Assembly (NCBI GenBank): GCA_036940085.1
Contig: JALLBK010000719.1
Location: forward strand, 1 to 20,079
Reading direction: 5' to 3'
Source: Discostella pseudostelligera
Taxonomy: Eukaryota > Bacillariophyta > Thalassiosirophyceae > Thalassiosirales > Thalassiosiraceae
DNA: 20,079 nucleotides
The notes under the pieces are model-generated. The model was given only the letters and a program-made list of their open reading frames with translations, was not told where the DNA came from and did not search any database. The position numbers and the translations under genes are program-made. Positions 8,986 through 17,224 of this stretch are shown piece after piece. The stretch's first letter is position 1, and each line of letters begins with the position of its first letter.

Positions 8986-9531
8986 CAACTTCTTGGCTGA
9001 CGAAACATAGAGGGATGCATTTGCAGCCTAATTAAGCAAGAAATAATCGTCGATGTCCCATTCCTCCATATCCAGTATGCACTCTTCATGCAATTGATGT
9101 CCATACACCACCTCTATAATCAACCTCTTCTCTCCATCAGTCTCATCCCGGCCCACCCACCCATCATTACACTTACATCATATTATTTGAACCCTACCAC
9201 GTGGAAGCCACGTGGAAGATGATTTGATGCTCTCTGCCACGTGGAAGAGATGATTTGACGGAGTACCATGCCACGTGGAAGAGCCAAAAAATGGACGGTG
9301 CTGGTGGAACGAATCTTCCTTCGTCTGTCAGCCACCGGAAAGATACGACGGGAAGCTTCTGTCGCGTCACAAAGCTCCACCTGTTTGGCGAATGCCGATG
9401 CAGCAGCGCCTGCGAAGTATGGTACGAAGTCTATGACAATGATCTCATTGCCATAGTACGATACAGATATCAATTACTCTTTGGTACTACCATACTCCTA
9501 TCATTGTTGACCACCAGAACACACAATCATA
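8986..9531 (+). promoter_or_regulatory. TPI promoter region with four G-boxes
   Basis: 546 bp between NOL10 and TPI. The first 190 bp are pyrimidine-rich and featureless. Four CCACGTGGAAG elements lie at 9197-9207, 9208-9218, 9237-9247 and 9271-9281, 251-335 bp before the TPI ATG. TACTCCTA lies at 9493-9500, about 32 bp before the ATG. A 62-codon ORF inside (9268-9456) begins within the fourth G-box and has no recognisable features. Confidence 0.65.
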
Positions 9532-10697
9532 ATGAAGCTTGCCATCGCATCAATACTAGCTGGCTCGGTTGCAGCTTTTGCCCCTGCTCCCATCGGCAAT
9601 CAATATGCCACAACTTCGACCCAACTTCATGCCCGCAAACCCTTCATCTCGGGTAACTGGAAATTGAATCCTCAAACGAAAGACGAGGCGTTGGCACTCG
9701 CGAAAGGTATCGCTTCTTCGATTACCGAGAATAGCCCCGATGTCGATGTGGCCTTGTTTGTGCCATATGTGTTTATCGAATCGACCATGAGCTCTGTGGA
9801 TGGCAAACTCAGCGTCGGTGCATGTGTAAGTATCGTTCCATGAAATATGATGATGAAATACATAATATTGATATTGTCCATGCATTTAATGTCTTCATCC
9901 TTCCCACTCTATTCTCTTCACGAAAACACACATGTAATGCAAATTCAACTCTCCGACAAACAATCTCCACCGTACCGAATATTCTACAGCAAGTGTGCCC
10001 TCAATTGAAAGGAGCATACACAGGCGCCATCTCCACCTCCATGCTCAAATCCATCGGTGTCGAATGGGCACTCGCCGGCCATTCTGAACGTCGTGAAATT
10101 TACGGTGAAACGGATGATTACATCAACGCACAATGTCTCAAAATTATCGATGAGGGTATGTCTGTCATGCTCTGCATTGGAGAGAGTTTGGCGGAATTCG
10201 AACAGGATTTGGCCGGGAGTGTTTGTGCCGTGCAACTGAAGAAGGGATTAAAGGGAATCAATAGAGAAAATTTGGACCGAGTTGCTATTGCGTATGAGCC
10301 TGTATGGGCTATTGGTGAGTAAATTCGATCGAAGGGGTCACTTCATCGCTCTTCCGTGACAATGATGATACCTGTGAACCGAAAGTCTACTATTTTCTAT
10401 TTATTTACCCGATTTGCACCTATTTCCTCTCTTTCGCATCGAACAGGCACTGGAAAGGTTGCCACCCCCGAAATTGCCCAAAATGTGCATGCTAAATGCA
10501 GAGCAATCATTGCTGATATGTATGACCAAGAGGCGGCAGACGCAATCCGAATCCTATACGGAGGTAGTGTTACTCCTGATAGCGTTGATGATTTGATGAG
10601 CATGCCGGATATTGATGGTGCACTTGTTGGCGGTGCGTCGTTGGATGCGAGCAAGTTTGGACGTATTATCAACTTCAAATCGGCTGTGCCTGTTTAA
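9532..10697 (+). CDS. TPI: Triosephosphate isomerase, plastid-targeted, three exons
   Basis: Interconverts dihydroxyacetone phosphate and glyceraldehyde-3-phosphate in the Calvin cycle and glycolysis. Exons 9532-9825, 9990-10314, 10447-10697 (introns 164 and 132 bp, GTAAGT/ACAG and GTGAGT/ACAG), giving 289 residues. The leader [18 protein letters not shown] has the AFAP motif of diatom plastid preproteins, so this is probably the plastid isoform. Catalytic residues are present: Asn42 and Lys44 in GNWKLN, His129 in AGHSERR, Glu201 in [11 protein letters not shown] (the joined second splice site), and YGGSV in the phosphate-binding loop. At the first splice junction the usual GAQN reads GACQ. 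This follows from the chosen acceptor ATTCTACAG and is the only nearby choice leading cleanly into [15 protein letters not shown] converges downstream 140 bp away. Confidence 0.95.
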
Positions 10698-10837
10698 ATC
10701 AACATTTTATTGGAATGATATCGGGTATCGTAGTGGATCGAATCGACGACACTCGTTACAATTGAGTATTCCTAACTCAATAGGGCATGAATCTTATTGC
10801 AGAAAAGAATCATCATTTTAGAGAGTAACCTTATTAA

Positions 10838-11692
10838 TTAGTTTGTGCTGCTAACATTCACTAACGTCATATCAAAACAAAGCATGGCAAATGGTGGTAC
10901 AATGATATTGCCCTTACTCGATCGATATCCCTCTGATCCATAGGCATAGTCCGATCGACAAATTATCTGTGATCTCTCTCCTACCTTCATACTGCGAACG
11001 GCAAGTTTCATTGCAGGAATGACCTTGCTACCCTTCGGTTTAAGAACGAACGTGTAATTCGTATCTCTTGCATCACTCGAATCAAAAACAGTTCCGGGTG
11101 GATATTCCACTTGTTGCTTACTCAGTCGACGCGATGCCATAATTAATTTCTTGGCTTGTATCTTATTCTCCATCCCAAGTGTTTCCATGCAGAATTGTTC
11201 AGTAAAGTAGGATTCATCCATGAGTGAAATTCCAGCAATTTCATTCTCGAGGAATTGGGGAGTTAAATAGTCTAGTCCCTGTAATTGAGATAGCCAACAT
11301 TGAACTACATCATGTGTAGACCAATTGTTTCGTTCACCGAGGAGTGTTCCCGTGTACTGAATTTCAATGGTGGAATCTATGTCTGATGGAACGTCATCAC
11401 CTGCACCTTCCGTCAAGATGCGCTTGCGTACTGGTGATTGTACATTGTTAGTGTTGTCGGTGAGCGATATCCAATCATTTGCATTGCCATCAGTTGGATC
11501 TAATTGCAAAGATGAAGTTCTACTAGATGATGGCGAAAACTTCGAACGCAAATGTTGAACTACGGGCGATATTGTTGGTGTTGGGATGAATGCATTGGAG
11601 ATTTTGCATGCAACGAGTATGATGACAATGGAGATGAATGCGGCCGCGGATATTCCGGAGCGGAATGGAAGCGATGGCTTGTTGCCAATCAT
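10838..11692 (-). CDS. FKBP-type prolyl isomerase with a SAM-like domain inserted in the catalytic domain
   Basis: Single exon, 284 residues from ATG 11692. Residues 14-34 form a hydrophobic signal ending ISNA before Phe35, an ASAFAP-like plastid signal. The FKBP domain begins KRILTEGAGDD and STIEIQYTGTLL (108-118). It is interrupted by about 80 residues (WSTHDVVQCWLSQLQGL ... LGMENKIQAKKLI, about 124-190) with the Trp/Leu pattern and LG...KI...K helix of SAM domains, then resumes at GTVFDSSD and runs to CFDMTLV. FKBP12 binding residues kept: Tyr113 (YTG), Phe203/Asp204 (FDSS), Phe215, Val224-Ile225, Tyr in SDYAYG, Phe273. The pocket-floor Trp is Met228. An in-frame ATG at 11848 would add Pro/Ser/Ile-Thr repeats from a TGGTGA microsatellite and bury the signal peptide, so I rejected it. 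Catalytic activity is uncertain. Confidence 0.83.
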   Translation of the reverse strand: MIGNKPSLPFRSGISAAAFISIVIILVACKISNAFIPTPTISPVVQHLRSKFSPSSSRTSSLQLDPTDGNANDWISLTDNTNNVQSPVRKRILTEGAGDDVPSDIDSTIEIQYTGTLLGERNNWSTHDVVQCWLSQLQGLDYLTPQFLENEIAGISLMDESYFTEQFCMETLGMENKIQAKKLIMASRRLSKQQVEYPPGTVFDSSDARDTNYTFVLKPKGSKVIPAMKLAVRSMKVGERSQIICRSDYAYGSEGYRSSKGNIIVPPFAMLCFDMTLVNVSSTN

Positions 11693-12064
11693 GATCGTGT
11701 TGGTGATGGTGATGGTGATGGTGATGGTGATGGTGAATGAGGAGGTAGGGCTAGGGACTGCTAGGGAGACGGATGAAGTCGGATGGCCCGCGGATGGTGG
11801 TGGATGGTGGATGGTGAGATGCGCGGATGGCGGGAAGCAAACCGCCAAATTCGTAGAGTACGTATGGTATGTAGTACGTCATCATTCAGCATAGAGAAAA
11901 TAGCCAAAATACTCACACTCACAAAATTGAATTTTCCATGTTTCACCAACACTTTAAGTGGGTAAAAGTACCTTCACCCTAATTTATTTAGGCAAAATCT
12001 CTCACTCAAAGATTTCAATTAAGTGAAATAATTCACTTGGACAGCTTTATTTCCCGTAGCATAG
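11693..12064. other. Intergenic region with TGGTGA hexamer repeat
   Basis: 372 bp between the FKBP start and the decayed LRR gene. TGGTGA repeats six times at 11701-11736, immediately upstream of the FKBP ATG (probably its leader), followed by GGTGGATGGTGGATGG-like G-rich sequence to about 11815. The remainder (11880-12064) is AT-rich. It could hide a lost first exon of the neighbouring pseudogene, but none is recognisable. Confidence 0.6.
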
Positions 12065-12920
12065 TTTGGTGATTTAATCATTCGTAATGTCACACCTACG
12101 ATTTTCTTACCGAAGCCAGCACGGGCTCTGTTTGCTGTGGCAATGACAACTTCTCCTATTGAGGAGACAAATCAGGTCATTCTATCATTGAAATATCCAA
12201 AGGGCTGTAGCAACGGAATAGAGCAGCATTGCGATAAGGATAAGGCGGTCTGGTCCACACTCAATTTCACGGACATTGATACTACTTTGGTGAGCACTAT
12301 GTGATGATGACATTCGCAGAGAGTTGATTGCTATCGATGGCATGCATAGACTTCGCACATTGAAGCTAACTGGATGCACCAACATCACGGGCAGTGGGTT
12401 GATGCCACTGATGGGCTCGGCCATATTGGAGCAGATTGACTTGATGAGTATTGTGAAATGGAACAAGACACTACCAGCAAATGAACAGTGTGTCATACCC
12501 ATCCTAAACAGCATCATTGACAATGCTACTGGCAATTCTTTTTCAGGATGGGCTGAGTACCATTGTTGATAGTTTTATTGAGAAGTACGATGAGTTTTTG
12601 GAAGAACGGGGGGCCAAATGTTCATATTGCAATGAAGTTTTCTGGGGCGGTATGGATGGAGGTGGTAATCCGTGGGTATATAATGATCACAAAAGTCCTC
12701 TCTGCAGATTGCAAAACTACACTTGCTATGAATGCACAGATCATGTCTGTGAGAAAGTTATTGCATGGACTGTATGACTCTCTTGAAGTGTCATCACTAC
12801 TGCAATACTACTCAACTTTGCAAATCATGCAGAGAGATTTCAGCTTGTGAACGTTGTGGCTGTCGCGCATGTGACTCTTGTCTTTCCGCGGATGGATGGC
12901 ATCAGGAAATTTGCTTTTAG
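12065..12920 (+). pseudogene. Decayed leucine-rich-repeat / Cys-rich protein gene, three frameshifts
   Basis: Four collinear coding pieces in changing frames read as one protein. Piece 1 (12065-12300) includes GDLIIRNVTP...ARALFAVAM (F-box-like) and YPKGCSNGIEQHCDKD ... VWSTLNF. Piece 2 (12300-~12540) includes CDDDIRRELIAIDGMHRL, then RTLKLTGCTNITGSGLMPL, an LRR of the Cys-containing type. Piece 3 (~12540-~12762) includes FIEKYDEFLEERGAKCSYC and CYECTDHVCEK. Piece 4 (12762-12920) includes CMDC, CKSC, CERCGCRACDSC and a stop. A TAG immediately precedes piece 1 unless GCATAG is a splice acceptor. I recall similar LRR families in Thalassiosira but could not search. The frame breaks at ~12300, ~12540 (T-run) and ~12760 are too tight for introns. 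Sequencing error is the alternative. Confidence 0.7.
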
Positions 12921-13715
12921 CCTAGAATGATGCCTCCCTTAGTTGAAAACGAGGGATGTGGTAATAGGTCGCTTTAAATTTATGTTTCACTAACAAAGTA
13001 TCTACATGATGCAGATGAATGATTGCAAGAGAGTTATTTGATATTATAATATACTCCTACTTAAAGAACAATATGAATATTGATCTACTTCCCCTCCTTG
13101 GGCAGATGCAGAATCATCAGCAGCTGTGCTGTGCTTTCATTTCGACGGAGTCAAGTGCGAAACTACCACCCTTTTTACTTTATCAGACGTAGCTTTCAAG
13201 CTCGTTCAATTGACCGGCGCTGTTATCAATCGTAAGATCAGCTAGATAGTATAGTACACCAAGAAGTAGATTCTTGATTTAGATAGCTAGTCTCGGTTTC
13301 TGACCCGGTGTATTTTATGCAAAATGGGGTAGTGGGCCGGTAGTTAGTGGGGTTTCGGATTTTTGACTTCCCGCCAAAACAAATGGTGACGTACTACATC
13401 ACACTTCCACGTGGATCCACACCGTCATTTACCTTCCACGTGGATGTCGAAGATCGCAACGTCACTCGTTGACTTCCACGTGGATCGTCTCCGGACCGAC
13501 GATGCTCCTCCACCTCTCTCGCTCCATCCACATCACAGAATCGAATCCGCCCACGATGGCGATGACGATGATTCAGACGACGACGCTGCAGCTGCAGGCG
13601 GTGAATCTGACCATGACCATGAACTATCTCAATCGATGACCATTCCGCCAATACATATTCCTATCGTACTCGTAGTAACAAAAGATTGCGCAACCCTTCG
13701 TCTGACAACCCCCAA
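12921..13715 (+). promoter_or_regulatory. YchF/OLA1 promoter region
   Basis: 795 bp. The first 400 bp are AT-rich with one TACTCCTA (13052-13059) and nothing else recognised. The last 350 bp carry an E2F-like TTCCCGCCAAAA (13368-13379) and three TTCCACGTGGA palindromes (13405-13415, 13434-13444, 13474-13484), 232-311 bp before the chosen ATG. The 102-codon ORF at 13411-13719 starts inside a G-box and overlaps the GTPase start, so I treat it as non-coding. Confidence 0.6.
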
Positions 13716-14975
13716 ATGAGCAGTCTACTCTTCGCCACCATGACGTTGATGTTGGCAATCACCACCTCACGCGTCCGTATATCCATGGCATTTGCATCCC
13801 GATCGACCTTCACCCAAACTATGCATCATCGCCTACCAGCAGCAACCACATCCATCCGATCATATCGTTCTACTTCCCTCAGCATGAAACTTCAAACTGC
13901 CATTGTCGGTTTACCCAACGTAGGCAAATCAACGCTCTTCAACGCCTTGACCGAAACACAGGGTGCCGAGGCGGCCAATTATCCATTTTGTACTATTGAA
14001 CCCAACACCGGTATAGTCGAGGTACCCGATCCACGTCTTGACGTGCTCGTGAAAATTAACGAAAGTGTCAAGGCTGTACCCACCACACTGGAATTTGTCG
14101 ATGTTGCTGGATTAGTCAAGGGTGCCTCCGACGGTGAAGGTCTAGGAAACAAATTCCTTGCCACTATTCGACAATGTGATGCTATTGTCCATGTCGTGCG
14201 ATGCTTCGAAGATGAGAATGTCATACATGTCGATGGATCGGTGAATCCTGTTAGAGACGCAGAATTGATTAATTTGGAATTAGCCTTGGCGGATTTGGCA
14301 CAGGTTGAAAAGCGGATGGAACGTGTGAAGAAAGAACGTAAGGCCGATTCCAAGGAAGGACAAGCGTTAGAGAAGGTGGCGGCAGTATTGAATAACAATC
14401 GACCAGCTCGGGATGCTGACTTGGATGAAGAGGAGGATTTAGCCATCAAGAGTTTAGGATTGTTAACAAGGAAGAAGATGATCTATGCGGCCAATGTTGC
14501 GGATGTACATTTAGCGTCGGGGAATGAATTGTCGAATCAATTGCACGAACATGCCAAGAAGGAGGGTGCATCGATGGTATTGGTCTCGGCACAGGTAGAG
14601 TCGGAATTGATTGACTTAGATCCGGCAGATCGGGCCGACTTCCTTGATAGCTTGGGTGTAAGCATTGATGACTGTGGATTGCGTCGAGTAATTCGTGAGG
14701 CATACAATATATTGAATTTGCAGACGTATTTTACGTCGGGTCCGACGGAGACACGTGCTTGGACAATTGGAAGAGGTTGGAAAGCGCCTCAGGCCGCGGG
14801 GGTGATTCATGGAGATTTCGAGCGTGGATTTATCAAGGCGGAGACGATATCCTACCAAGATTTGGTCGATTGTGGAAGTGAAGTGGAGTGTAAGAAGCAG
14901 GGCAAGTTACGATTGGAGGGGAAGGAGTATGTGGTCCAGGAGGGGGATGTTATTCTTTTCCGATTCAATGTATGA
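13716..14975 (+). CDS. YchF/OLA1-type translation-associated GTPase/ATPase with plastid-type leader
   Basis: Obg-superfamily P-loop protein linked to ribosomes and stress responses. Single exon, 419 residues. Residues 1-25 (LLFATMTLMLAITT...RISMAFAS) form a signal peptide with an SMAFA motif close to the diatom ASAFAP signal. The mature part begins around MKLQTAIVG (57). G1 is GLPNVGKS (65-72), the switch region includes TIEPNTG, G3 is DVAGLVKGAS, and the G4-like motif is NVAD. The C-terminal TGS domain contains TRAWTIGRGWKAPQAAGVIH, DFERGFIKAE and ends GDVILFRFNV, nearly as in bacterial YchF, suggesting the organellar bacterial-type copy rather than cytosolic OLA1. The longest frame opens at a TTG (13686); the first ATG is 13716 and begins the hydrophobic leader. 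Likely driven by the upstream E2F/G-box cluster. Confidence 0.92.
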   Translation: MSSLLFATMTLMLAITTSRVRISMAFASRSTFTQTMHHRLPAATTSIRSYRSTSLSMKLQTAIVGLPNVGKSTLFNALTETQGAEAANYPFCTIEPNTGIVEVPDPRLDVLVKINESVKAVPTTLEFVDVAGLVKGASDGEGLGNKFLATIRQCDAIVHVVRCFEDENVIHVDGSVNPVRDAELINLELALADLAQVEKRMERVKKERKADSKEGQALEKVAAVLNNNRPARDADLDEEEDLAIKSLGLLTRKKMIYAANVADVHLASGNELSNQLHEHAKKEGASMVLVSAQVESELIDLDPADRADFLDSLGVSIDDCGLRRVIREAYNILNLQTYFTSGPTETRAWTIGRGWKAPQAAGVIHGDFERGFIKAETISYQDLVDCGSEVECKKQGKLRLEGKEYVVQEGDVILFRFNV

Positions 14976-15297
14976 GTTGGACCTTGGACAACTACTGGAG
15001 TGTTGTCTGAATCCGAAGCTTCCACTTTCGGTTGGAGGTCGCTCCATTTCACTGAACAATAAACGTTAATAGTATTTTGATGTCCTGATCGACGCTGAAT
15101 AAGATTTTGCAGCATCAATGCAGATAGAACATGAATGGAGATTGGTGGCAATGGCTGACAACTTCTCCATCTTCCGGCGCATCGCTCTCTGTTCTCTCCC
15201 GTACTTTGGCGGGAAAGCCAATCGGTACTTACCAGTTATCACCATTACTAGATACAACATGCATGCATTGCAGCCAAATCATCCACATCCACCGACC
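14976..15297 (+). promoter_or_regulatory. LarA-homologue upstream region
   Basis: 322 bp. An inverted E2F-like TTTGGCGGGAAA (15205-15216) is followed at once by a CCAAT box (15218-15222), 82-93 bp before ATG 15298. This is a typical core-proximal arrangement and supports the downstream ATG, although the reading frame stays open back to an ATG at 15118. Confidence 0.5.
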
Positions 15298-16923
15298 ATG
15301 ACGTCCGCGACGCAGCCGCCACCTCCAGCCAACAGCAAAAGCAGCGGCAATCTCTTCTGCTCCATCGGCTCACCCACCACTGTCATCTCCAACGATGCCC
15401 AACGTCAATATATCGAAAGCTTTCTCGCCTCGCTTGGCGAACGACACGACGTACTAATCTTACCACCCGATTACACTCGATTTCATTCCAATGCCGGATG
15501 TATCACACAACAAATTGCCGAGTATTACAATTTCATTCCAAGAGAAAACACTGCTGGCAATATCAACAATGAATTAGACGCAGAGTCGCAACTTCCATCA
15601 CCAGCAGCATCATCAACCACCTCTCCATTTTCGCCAACGATACAAATCATCCCAGCCCTTGGGACCCATGCACCCATGACCCGCTCTCAAATCCAATCCA
15701 TGTTCGGGAACGAATTGGCCAACAAACAAGATGATCCATTCATTGTACATAATTGGAGAGAAGATGTTGTTACCATTGGATATGTCCCAGCAGATTTGGT
15801 ATCGGAGGCTACCTACGGTATGGTGAAGGAATCTTGGCCAGCGCAGTTGAATAAACTTGTTTGGGAGAAACGGATACAAAGAGGTGATGTTAATGACACT
15901 ACTACTACTCCTAGCCCCAATCCACTCATAATATCCGTGGGTCAAGTAGTACCCCATGAAGTCCTTGGTATGGCCAACTTTAATAAAAATCTCTTTGTGG
16001 GTGTGGGAGGCGTCGAGGCGATCAATCTATCTCATTTCATTGGGGCCGTCCATGGTATGGAGAAATTAATGGGTCGAGGACACAACCCATTGCGTTCGAT
16101 ATTAAATTATGCTAGTGAGCATTACCTAAAGGAGAATTTCGATTTGTGGTACATACTGACAGTGATGGGAACGAATGAGTTTAACGGACAGGTAGAAATG
16201 CGTGGACTGTACATTGGGAATGACGTGCTGTGTTATGATGATGCATGTGAATTAAGTCTCCAAGTGAATTTCAATCTGTTGGACAAATCACCTACCAAGA
16301 TTGTAGTGTATTTAAATGAAGAATATCATTCGACATGGTTGGGAAACAAGGCCATCTATCGAACACGTATGGCGATTGCCAATGGTGGGGAATTGATTGT
16401 GCTTGCTCCGCATGTCTCTGCATTCGGAGAAGATGGTCATATTGATGAATTAATTCGTGCAGTGGGGTATGTGGGCACACCTGCTATTATGGAAGCAATG
16501 AAAACGAATGAGGAATTGAAACAAAATCTATCGGCTGTGGCACATTTGATTCATGGCAGTTCCGAGGGTCGATTTAGCATTACGTATTGTCCTGGAAAGT
16601 TGTCAAAGGAAGAGATTGAATCAGTGGGGTTTCAGTTTGCTGATTTAAACGTGATGATGGATAGATTTGACATTCATAGATTGAAGGATGGTTGGAATAC
16701 GGAGATTAATGAGGATGGAATTGTGGAAGAGTTTTATTATGTTGGTAATCCAGCGTTAGGATTGTGGGCTGTCCCTGGCAGGTTTGAAGATGTGTCGGAG
16801 ACATCATCCTCGACTCCATCGCAAAATGATGAACGGGCGGACAATTACAGTAACGGCAATCAAAGGGCAAGTGAAATGAGTGGTGGTGTTGGAGGTTGGA
16901 AGCAGCCACCGCCTCAAGGTTGA
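15298..16923 (+). CDS. LarA-like nickel-pincer hydroxyacid racemase (DUF2088 family)
   Basis: LarA-family enzymes racemise or epimerise 2-hydroxyacids using a nickel-pincer nucleotide. Single exon, 541 residues. Landmarks: PPDYTRFHS (D58, R61; LarA D72, R75), ALGTHAPMTR (H124; LarA H108), VVPHEVLGMANFNKNLF (H220, K230; LarA H174 and cofactor-tethering K184) and INLSHF (H246; Ni ligand H200). The spacings H-K = 10, K-H = 16 and D-R = 3 equal those of Lactobacillus LarA. The extra distance between R61, H124 and H220 is filled by low-complexity loops. The C-terminal lobe contains NKAIYRTRMAIANGGELIVLAPH, resembling LarA's second domain. No signal peptide is seen from ATG 15298 (ACCATGACG). An upstream ATG at 15118 would add a basic, mitochondrial-like extension but would place the E2F/CCAAT sites inside the gene. 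True substrate unknown. Confidence 0.82.
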   Translation: MTSATQPPPPANSKSSGNLFCSIGSPTTVISNDAQRQYIESFLASLGERHDVLILPPDYTRFHSNAGCITQQIAEYYNFIPRENTAGNINNELDAESQLPSPAASSTTSPFSPTIQIIPALGTHAPMTRSQIQSMFGNELANKQDDPFIVHNWREDVVTIGYVPADLVSEATYGMVKESWPAQLNKLVWEKRIQRGDVNDTTTTPSPNPLIISVGQVVPHEVLGMANFNKNLFVGVGGVEAINLSHFIGAVHGMEKLMGRGHNPLRSILNYASEHYLKENFDLWYILTVMGTNEFNGQVEMRGLYIGNDVLCYDDACELSLQVNFNLLDKSPTKIVVYLNEEYHSTWLGNKAIYRTRMAIANGGELIVLAPHVSAFGEDGHIDELIRAVGYVGTPAIMEAMKTNEELKQNLSAVAHLIHGSSEGRFSITYCPGKLSKEEIESVGFQFADLNVMMDRFDIHRLKDGWNTEINEDGIVEEFYYVGNPALGLWAVPGRFEDVSETSSSTPSQNDERADNYSNGNQRASEMSGGVGGWKQPPPQG

Positions 16924-17224
16924 CTAGATCATTTCGGATAAGATGTCTAGAGTTATTGATGATCGATTGTGCAATTTATTTTTATATATTTAAGGATCGT
17001 TTGACTGTCTCTTTCGGGAAGGTCCGTCGTCGTTGCACGACAACAGCGGACGACGTCGTTCTCTCCCCTCCATGATGTAATAGACAATTCCGCTTCTTGA
17101 ATAAAGTATATGCTGTTGCTTTGTAGTTATACTTCTCAAACATGGCATTTTCTTTCCTTCTTTCTCCTCGCGTGCCTTCCGTGAAGATTACGCTTGAGCT
17201 TTGGTAGACAACGATGAAAAAAGA
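16924..17224. other. Convergent 3' intergenic region
   Basis: 301 bp between two converging genes. It has an AT-rich stretch after the LarA-like stop codon, a short hairpin GTCGT-TGC-ACGAC (17029-17041) within CGTCGT/ACGACG repeats, and AATAAA at 17100-17105, a possible plus-strand polyadenylation signal. Nothing else seen. Confidence 0.5.

Noticed and set aside
9268..9456. 62-codon ORF MPRGRAKKW...
   Set aside because: Its ATG sits in the fourth G-box of the TPI promoter and no conserved content is seen.
10838..11848. Longer FKBP start at 11848
   Set aside because: The extra 52 residues are Pro/Ser and an Ile-Thr run made by the TGGTGA microsatellite, and they would bury the signal peptide.
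13411..13719. 102-codon ORF starting MDPHRHLP
   Set aside because: Spans the YchF G-box cluster and presumed leader and overlaps the real start; composition is His/Asp low-complexity.
17029..17041. GTCGT-TGC-ACGAC hairpin as a terminator
   Set aside because: Five-pair stem without a T-tract; Rho-independent terminators do not apply to nuclear genes.
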